Of a stretch of 34,252 nt of DNA, positions 30,719 to 34,252 are shown piece by piece. The stretch comes from a virus: the IMG/VR virus record IMGVR_UViG_3300029787_000172, positions 1 to 34,252 of that record. One strand, 5' to 3'. Within the stretch, counting starts at the first letter, position 1. Each line of letters begins with the position of its first letter. The notes beneath the pieces are model-generated. The model was not told the origin of the DNA and made no database searches. It was given only the letters and a program-made list of their open reading frames with translations. The position numbers and the translations under genes are program-made.

Positions 30719-30994
30719 CTACGCCGCAAACCGTGGGCGGAAACAATCAGTCAGCTTGCCAGGGTAGGCACTCCGGTCGATGTGGTTAGCGATGCCAAAA
30801 ACATCGTGCGCGAAATTTGTATCGTCGGCGGCTAGTAGCTCATCAAGTTTGAGCGGGCAAGATTGGTGGACGCCTTGCACGTCCATCATTGCAGTCAGTC
30901 GCTTGTATTTAACGCCGTGAGCGTCGGCCATGGCTTCAGCGCGGTCGGCAATGTCAGCAATCAGATCAAGGTCGTTTTTTAAAATGTCAGTCAT
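30719..30994 (-). CDS. DUF6874-like protein
   Basis: A 91-residue protein with 'IADRAEAMADAHGVKYKRLT' then 'MMDVQGVHQSCPLKLDELLA', 'NFAHDVFGIANHIDR' and a terminal 'CFRPRFAA'. This order ('D.......hgv......md..a.h..gcPL.ld.LL..dd.nF.HDv.GI..hldR......F.PRf') matches my memory of DUF6874. Function unknown. The ribosome site is GGAGAGAGAG directly before ATG, the same motif used by two other leftward genes. Confidence 0.6.
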   Translation of the reverse strand: MTDILKNDLDLIADIADRAEAMADAHGVKYKRLTAMMDVQGVHQSCPLKLDELLAADDTNFAHDVFGIANHIDRSAYPGKLTDCFRPRFAA

Positions 30995-31037
30995 CTCTCT
31001 CTCCTAAAGTTTGCAGCACATCGCAGATTTTGGTTTG

Positions 31038-31268
31038 TTAACTAAGTTCCCGTTTCACTGATAACACGTTTCCGTGGAACATCAGTTGGGCCTGTTTTGC
31101 AATCACGAGACAAAGGCTTTTGCGGGTTGGCAGATTGCGGTCAGCAAGTTCTTCTTGGGCGCGCCGCGCAATGCTGGGGATTGAAGATTGGGAGTGCAAA
31201 TTCCCGTGGAGGAAATCGGACTGGAGGTCTTGTGCGATTTCCATAACTTGGTCTTCAGTAACAAACAT
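31038..31268 (-). CDS. Small protein of unknown function, first gene behind the second leftward promoter
   Basis: A 76-residue mostly helical protein (TEDQVMEIAQDLQSDFLHGN, 'PSIARRAQEELADRNLPTRK', 'SLCLVIAKQAQLMFHGN'). It begins 3 bases after GGAGAGAG, about 20 bases downstream of the predicted transcript start. No family recognised. It is the first product of the sub-operon that also carries the DUF6874-like and 398-residue proteins. Confidence 0.65.
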   Translation of the reverse strand: MFVTEDQVMEIAQDLQSDFLHGNLHSQSSIPSIARRAQEELADRNLPTRKSLCLVIAKQAQLMFHGNVLSVKRELS

Positions 31269-31291
31269 TGTCTCTCTCCTTGTTGCTATGG

Positions 31292-31324
31292 TTATAATCT
31301 AACTGATTATAATATAACTATCAA
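31292..31324 (-). promoter_or_regulatory. Second leftward promoter with long palindromic operator
   Basis: TTATAATC-N5-GATTATAA (31,292-31,312) is a perfect 8+8 bp inverted repeat. On the minus strand TTGATA (31,324-31,319) is 17 bases from TAGATT (31,301-31,296) inside it; TATAAT also appears at 31,311-31,306. The palindrome covers the predicted -10 region, so a dimeric repressor, perhaps the XRE protein at 31,501-31,713, would block the promoter. Transcription would start near 31,289. Confidence 0.5.
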
Positions 31325-31358
31325 GCAGAAAGTTCGACGGAGTTAAATTAAATTAGGG

Positions 31359-31424
31359 TGAGCGCGGAGCCGTTTCCGGCTCTGCTGGACCTTCTAGGAG
31401 AGAGCTAATCCAGACTCGCGCTCA
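31359..31424 (-). ncRNA. Candidate small structured RNA with anti-Shine-Dalgarno loop
   Basis: Three perfect stems form a three-way junction. P1 is TGAGCGCG/CGCGCTCA (31,359-31,366 with 31,417-31,424). P2 is GAGCCG/CGGCTC with a GAAA tetraloop on the minus strand (31,367-31,382). P3 is CTGGA/TCCAG (31,385-31,389 with 31,409-31,413) enclosing a 19-base loop. On the minus strand that loop contains GCTCTCTCC, fully complementary to the GGAGAGAGC ribosome site of the gene at 352, and to GGAGAGAG before 31,268 and 30,994. Not a tRNA. No terminator follows, so it would be processed from the operon mRNA. Confidence 0.4.
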
Positions 31425-31508
31425 TAATTTGTCGATCAAACCAGACAAAATAAATGGTATAACAAGCAAGGCCATCAGGCCAAGAGCTTGCAGACAATAT
31501 TTAATCAT
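31422..31508 (-). CDS. 28-residue membrane micropeptide
   Basis: ATG 31,508 lies inside the last codons of the XRE gene and the frame ends at TGA 31,424-31,422. The product begins MIKYCLQALGLMALLVIPFI and ends 'LSGLIDKL', one clear membrane helix with short charged ends. It sits in a region otherwise free of genes. Such tiny membrane proteins coupled to a regulator often act in exclusion or as toxins; here the function is unknown. Confidence 0.5.
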   Translation of the reverse strand: MIKYCLQALGLMALLVIPFILSGLIDKL

Positions 31509-31713
31509 CTTTAACAATCTTCAATGAGTACCCCAACTCCCTAAGTACGGACTCAAAGTTTGGCAATGAGGCGTTGTGACGATAGAACCATGCGCTCAAA
31601 GTCGCACTTGACACCCCTGCGCTTTGAGCGATGTCGTTTTTAGTGCGACCTGATTCTTGGATAAGGTTGTTAAGCTCCTCAACCAGCGGTGAAAATCTTC
31701 TTGTGTCGATCAT
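31501..31713 (-). CDS. XRE-family HTH regulator
   Basis: A 70-residue protein from ATG 31,713, which overlaps the upstream stop as ATGA; the ATG-like start further upstream (31,758) is not needed. 'LNNLIQESGRTKNDIAQSAG' then 'VSSATLSAWFYRHNASLPNF' is a full helix-turn-helix of the XRE/Cro-C1 type, followed by 'ESVLRELGYSLKIV'. The protein lacks a dimerisation or cleavage domain, so it is not a CI-like repressor. It probably controls the promoter 200 bp downstream with the TTATAATC palindrome (inference). Confidence 0.75.
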   Translation of the reverse strand: MIDTRRFSPLVEELNNLIQESGRTKNDIAQSAGVSSATLSAWFYRHNASLPNFESVLRELGYSLKIVKDD

Positions 31714-32027
31714 CGTAAATTTATCTCTGCTCTGTGAGTTGCTTGTTTTGTTCTCCATGCTTCAAACCGCATTTGCGTTGCTTCCCATTCGGCCTTGGCA
31801 ACATTAGCGGCGGTCCTGGCTTCCACCATTTCAACAATGTGCGCCTTGAATCGCTCATGCCGTCTGGCCCAATGTTCGGCTTTAGAGATAGAGCTTTCGC
31901 CAGATTGATTAACCAATTCGGAAAGCAATATTTTCTCCATCTTTTCCAGCATCCGCGCAGCCCCATCCAGTTCCGCTGATTTGACTGCTTTAGCTAGTGC
32001 GTTGTCACTTGCTCTGTCGATGTCCAT
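31710..32027 (-). CDS. Helical protein of unknown function
   Basis: A 105-residue protein. ATG 32,027 is chosen because it overlaps the zinc-ribbon stop as TGATG and follows AGGAAGGA; an upstream in-frame start at 32,054 lies inside that gene. Almost wholly helical and charged ('AKAVKSAELDGAARMLEKME', 'HERFKAHIVEMVEARTAANV', 'AKAEWEATQMRFEAWRTKQA'), so probably a coiled coil. No family recognised. Placed between recombination genes and an XRE regulator. Confidence 0.6.
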   Translation of the reverse strand: MDIDRASDNALAKAVKSAELDGAARMLEKMEKILLSELVNQSGESSISKAEHWARRHERFKAHIVEMVEARTAANVAKAEWEATQMRFEAWRTKQATHRAEINLR

Positions 32028-32122
32028 CACCGCTTTCCTTCCTGGGGTCCGCACCGCTCACAGTAGCCGCGTTTTTTTAGAATGCCGCCGCACTTCTTGC
32101 AGTGACCATATGGGGCTTTCAA
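32027..32122 (-). CDS. 31-residue zinc-ribbon microprotein
   Basis: A TTG start at 32,122-32,120 overlaps the SSB stop (TTGA) and the frame ends in a TGATG overlap with the next gene, so it exactly fills the gap. The sequence [20 protein letters not shown] contains two CxxC pairs (Cys 8/11 and 21/24) ten residues apart, a minimal zinc ribbon or knuckle. Such ribbons bind nucleic acid or protein. Coupling to SSB suggests a role in DNA metabolism; unproven. Confidence 0.65.
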   Translation of the reverse strand: MKAPYGHCKKCGGILKKRGYCERCGPQEGKR

Positions 32123-32550
32123 AACGGAATCTCATCGTCTAAATTGCCCACTGAGGCGCTTGAAGCATCTTCTTGGGGTGGTGGGGCATCGGATGAAACA
32201 ACGGGGTCTTGTGGGGCGTTAGAACGGCTATCCAGCATTTGCAGGGTAGAGTTGTATGCAGACAGAACGACCTCTGTGGTGTATCGGGTGTTCCCTGATT
32301 TGTCATCCCACTTACGGGTTTGAAGCTGGCCCTCAAGATAAACTTTGCTGCCTGACTTTAAAAACTTCTCAGCTACCTCAATAATCTTTTCATTAAAGAT
32401 AACCACCTTATGCCATTCGGTTCGTTCCCCTGTTTTCCATTTTTCAGAGGTAGCAACCGAAAGGGTGGCAATTTTCTTTCCCGATTGGGCATAACGAACT
32501 TCGGGGTCTTTGCCCAAATTTCCTACCAAAATAACTTTATTTACACTCAT
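32119..32550 (-). CDS. ssb: Single-stranded DNA-binding protein
   Basis: A 143-residue OB-fold protein: '[20 protein letters not shown]', '[13 protein letters not shown]', '[20 protein letters not shown]', '[17 protein letters not shown]'. It ends with the acidic tip DDEIPF, which in bacterial SSB recruits partner proteins. Normal length for the family. Directly follows the exonuclease gene with an ATGA overlap. It would protect ssDNA made by the exonuclease and at forks. Confidence 0.95.
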   Translation of the reverse strand: MSVNKVILVGNLGKDPEVRYAQSGKKIATLSVATSEKWKTGERTEWHKVVIFNEKIIEVAEKFLKSGSKVYLEGQLQTRKWDDKSGNTRYTTEVVLSAYNSTLQMLDSRSNAPQDPVVSSDAPPPQEDASSASVGNLDDEIPF

Positions 32551-33188
32551 GCTGCATTCTCCAATTTTATGAGGCGGTCAATTTTTTCGTTCATTTCAAA
32601 AAGAAAATCGACAACCATGTTTTCCAGTTCTTGGATGCGCTCCTCGTCGCGCTCCACGCGCTTAATAAATAACTGACTTGCGGGCGGCATCCTTGGGTCG
32701 AACGAAACAAAGTCGCACCACTCGCGCTTAGTGCAAGCCATCTGCCATTGCATTTGATCTATGTATTTTTTAGGGATCGACCCGCCCAACAACGTGTCTA
32801 TGTGCGTGTGTGTTTGGGGGCATTTGATCTCAACCAGACCATTCTCAACGCCATTTTTTCCAGCGGCTGACACAAGGCGGTCTGGTGAGCATCCCGCTTG
32901 GTCAATGCTTGGGTGATCTACAAAGCCAACCAGTTCCAGTTCCGCATCCGTATAGAAAGAATAGGCATCGGCAGCTTGCGGCTCTGTGTCGGTCCCGTGC
33001 TGCATTGCAGCATTAGAAAAAGATGGCGTGGGTTCGTGCGTTAAACTCTCCGCTATCAACTCCCCCATATACTTCGCCCGTGATGCGCCCCAGCCTGTTT
33101 TTATTTTGGCAGCGACATCACTAATTCGGGATGCGGTGACTTTTCCCAACCGCGCTTGATGCCATTCGGGTGATCCTTGCTCCATCAT
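32547..33188 (-). CDS. YqaJ/lambda-exonuclease-type recombination nuclease
   Basis: A 213-residue protein. '[20 protein letters not shown]' is the conserved opening of YqaJ-like nucleases. E69 in 'HGTDTEP', D103 in 'GCSPDRLV' and E120-x-K122 in 'LVEIKCP' form the PD-(D/E)xK site. '[20 protein letters not shown]' is the usual later motif. It would resect double-stranded ends 5' to 3' and work with the adjacent candidate annealing protein and SSB in phage recombination or concatemer formation. It overlaps both neighbours. Confidence 0.92.
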   Translation of the reverse strand: MMEQGSPEWHQARLGKVTASRISDVAAKIKTGWGASRAKYMGELIAESLTHEPTPSFSNAAMQHGTDTEPQAADAYSFYTDAELELVGFVDHPSIDQAGCSPDRLVSAAGKNGVENGLVEIKCPQTHTHIDTLLGGSIPKKYIDQMQWQMACTKREWCDFVSFDPRMPPASQLFIKRVERDEERIQELENMVVDFLFEMNEKIDRLIKLENAA

Positions 33189-33727
33189 TGTGCCGACCCT
33201 TTGTTCTTCAAAGCGGCTTCGGCTGCGCTGTATTGGTTTGCTGGAATTTGTGCAAATGATTCTACTTTCAAATATGCAAGGAACTTTTTCTTGTTAGCTC
33301 CCACCTTCTCAGCCAGTTGTTCAAGGTGGGCGGCTTCAGCGGCAGTAATAAGTTGGCCTTGTGCGATGGCGCTTTCTACCTCACCAGCCGAAGCGTACTC
33401 TCCCCCATGTAATCCAAAGTTAGCCAACGCTCTGCCAATCGCGGAAGTCTCGCAATTCTCCAGCGCAGACGTTTTATTTACGGGTCCAGCGTTTCGGTCT
33501 TCTTCCGCAAGCCCCGTCGCAACAACATGTTGGTCTTTTGCGATTGTAGCCATAACCCGCACAAATGGGTCGCTTGCGGGCAGGACTTCGGTCATTAGCG
33601 AAAATTCGTGGCCGAAGTGCTTTCGGAATATCTCCACCCTTGTTGCAACTTGGGTGTAGCTTTTCCCTTTAATTTTCACCGTTGGAGCAAGCGTTAGCTC
33701 CGCAATGGCTTCTTCAAGCTGGCTCAT
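33185..33727 (-). CDS. Candidate single-strand annealing protein
   Basis: A 180-residue protein immediately before the exonuclease. It has 'KIKGKSYTQVATRVEIFRKH', a strand-rich middle ('VRVMATIAKDQHVVATGLAE') and 'NKTSALENCETSAIGRALAN' then 'FGLHGGEYASAGEVESA' (84-119), the region that in Rad52/ERF-like phage proteins pairs strands with a helix. The C-terminal part is helical. Operon partnership with a lambda-type exonuclease is the classic setting for an annealing protein (Red beta, ERF, Rad52-like). I cannot name the exact family. A GGGAGAAAG ribosome site precedes ATG 33,727. Confidence 0.55.
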   Translation of the reverse strand: MSQLEEAIAELTLAPTVKIKGKSYTQVATRVEIFRKHFGHEFSLMTEVLPASDPFVRVMATIAKDQHVVATGLAEEDRNAGPVNKTSALENCETSAIGRALANFGLHGGEYASAGEVESAIAQGQLITAAEAAHLEQLAEKVGANKKKFLAYLKVESFAQIPANQYSAAEAALKNKGSAQ

Positions 33728-33893
33728 TGCTTTCTCCCTTATCTAGAATCTTGTTTAGAAGCTGTTGCGCCTCGCGCAATTCTTCCACACACCCTTCGGG
33801 CAGTGGCCCATCGAATTTATCCAAATCTTTCAACACTTGGTTAAGAAGATAGGCGTCATACTCAGGGCCGTGGACTTCGTGCAAATTTGCCAT
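33714..33893 (-). CDS. Small acidic protein of unknown function
   Basis: A 59-residue acidic, mainly helical protein ('HGPEYDAYLLNQVLKDLDKF', 'CVEELREAQQLLNKILDKGE'). ATG 33,893 overlaps the upstream stop as TGATG; a GTG one codon earlier is possible. Ends 14 bases inside the next gene. No motif recognised. Confidence 0.6.
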   Translation of the reverse strand: MANLHEVHGPEYDAYLLNQVLKDLDKFDGPLPEGCVEELREAQQLLNKILDKGESNEPA

Positions 33894-34087
33894 CACGCTA
33901 ACTCATCAGCATTTTCATAGGCCGCGCATCCTTGACGGTAGGGAGCGGCGTTGAGAAAAATGTTTTTCGCGTTGGCTGACCGGATAACAGCCCAGGCCAG
34001 TTGAATGAGTTGCTCTGAGAACAAATGCGGGTTGCTGATAATTCGTCGAGCGTTCCGCAATTCACGAATGATGAATTTTTTAGGCAT
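33893..34087 (-). CDS. Small basic protein of unknown function
   Basis: A 64-residue protein with a basic N-terminus (PKKFIIRELRNARRIISNPH) and a helical 'FSEQLIQLAWAVIRSANAKN'. ATG 34,087 shares its first base with the stop of the winged-helix gene (TAATG) and follows GGAGAGGA; the longer start at 34,099 is therefore rejected. Function unknown. Confidence 0.65.
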   Translation of the reverse strand: MPKKFIIRELRNARRIISNPHLFSEQLIQLAWAVIRSANAKNIFLNAAPYRQGCAAYENADELA

Positions 34088-34252
34088 TATCCTCTCCATA
34101 CGATTTCGTTGTTGCCAAAAGCATTTGGTCGGCGTTCGCCCGAATCAAAAATGTAACCGTGCTTTTTAAGTTCGGATGTTCGCGGCTGAATGCCGCTGTA
34201 CGGCCTGTTGAGGCCAGCGGCAAGTTCGCTTGTGGTCATGCCGCGCTCATCA
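34087..34252 (-). CDS. Winged-helix-like small protein, C-terminal part (continues from base 1 across the join)
   Basis: From base 34,251 leftward the frame reads 'DERGMTTSELAAGLNRPYSG', 'IQPRTSELKKHGYIFDSGER', 'RPNAFGNNEIVW' and stops at TAA 34,089-34,087. 'GMTTSELA ... R.SELKKHGYI.dsG.Rr' is a clear winged-helix half: recognition helix followed by a wing with conserved Ser, Gly and Arg. Joined to residues 1-39 at bases 119-1 it gives a 94-residue protein. The join splits an ATT codon. Confidence 0.75.
   Translation of the reverse strand, partial: DERGMTTSELAAGLNRPYSGIQPRTSELKKHGYIFDSGERRPNAFGNNEIVWRG

Noticed and set aside
31359-31424. Cloverleaf-like folding suggesting a tRNA
   Set aside because: Only 66 bases, three arms with no T-loop GTTCRANYC sequence, no CCA end and an oversized 19-base loop; the stems do not match tRNA arm lengths.

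Overview
The window reads as one complete circular (or circularly permuted) genome of a small tailed phage, 34,252 bp. A leftward reading frame that runs off base 1 continues without a break into the frame entering at base 34,252, giving one 94-residue gene across the join. The virion genes fit a short-tailed (podovirus, P22-like) particle: two-subunit terminase, a portal with a long coiled-coil tail, scaffold, HK97-fold-type capsid protein, a gp4-like adaptor, a gp10-like tail hub, ejection proteins and two fibre proteins. A DUF6456-like protein and the general gene set suggest an alphaproteobacterial, probably marine, host. That host assignment is inference.

Transcription is organised around one divergent promoter pair at about 384-446. 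Rightward (453 to 29,345): a YdaS/Cro-type repressor, HNH nuclease, small zinc protein and replication-type protein; a 302-bp structured non-coding block; two small genes; a second structured non-coding block closed by tandem terminators (2831-2878). Then come the late genes: a virion-type protein, ParB-methyltransferase fusion, terminase, portal, scaffold, capsid, a run of tiny hyperbasic proteins, adaptor, an ADP-ribosyltransferase-like protein, tail hub, ejection proteins, fibres, and a lysis cassette (membrane proteins, two lipoproteins, holin-like protein, GH24 endolysin).

Leftward (352 through the join, then 34,087 down to 29,346): small unknown genes, a winged-helix-like protein, a recombination set (candidate annealing protein, YqaJ/lambda-type exonuclease, SSB), a 31-residue zinc ribbon, an XRE regulator, a 28-residue membrane peptide, a possible small structured RNA, a second promoter with a long palindrome, and three to four further genes including a DUF6874-like protein and a 398-residue unknown. 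The two units meet head-on with no base between the last stop codons (29,345/29,346).

No DNA polymerase, primase, helicase, integrase or tRNA gene was recognised. The phage therefore probably relies on the host replisome, and its two small regulators do not by themselves prove lysogeny. Genes are tightly packed, with ATGA, TGATG and TAATG overlaps throughout. Several real genes are very short (18-55 residues), and two lysis-region genes appear to begin at non-standard codons.
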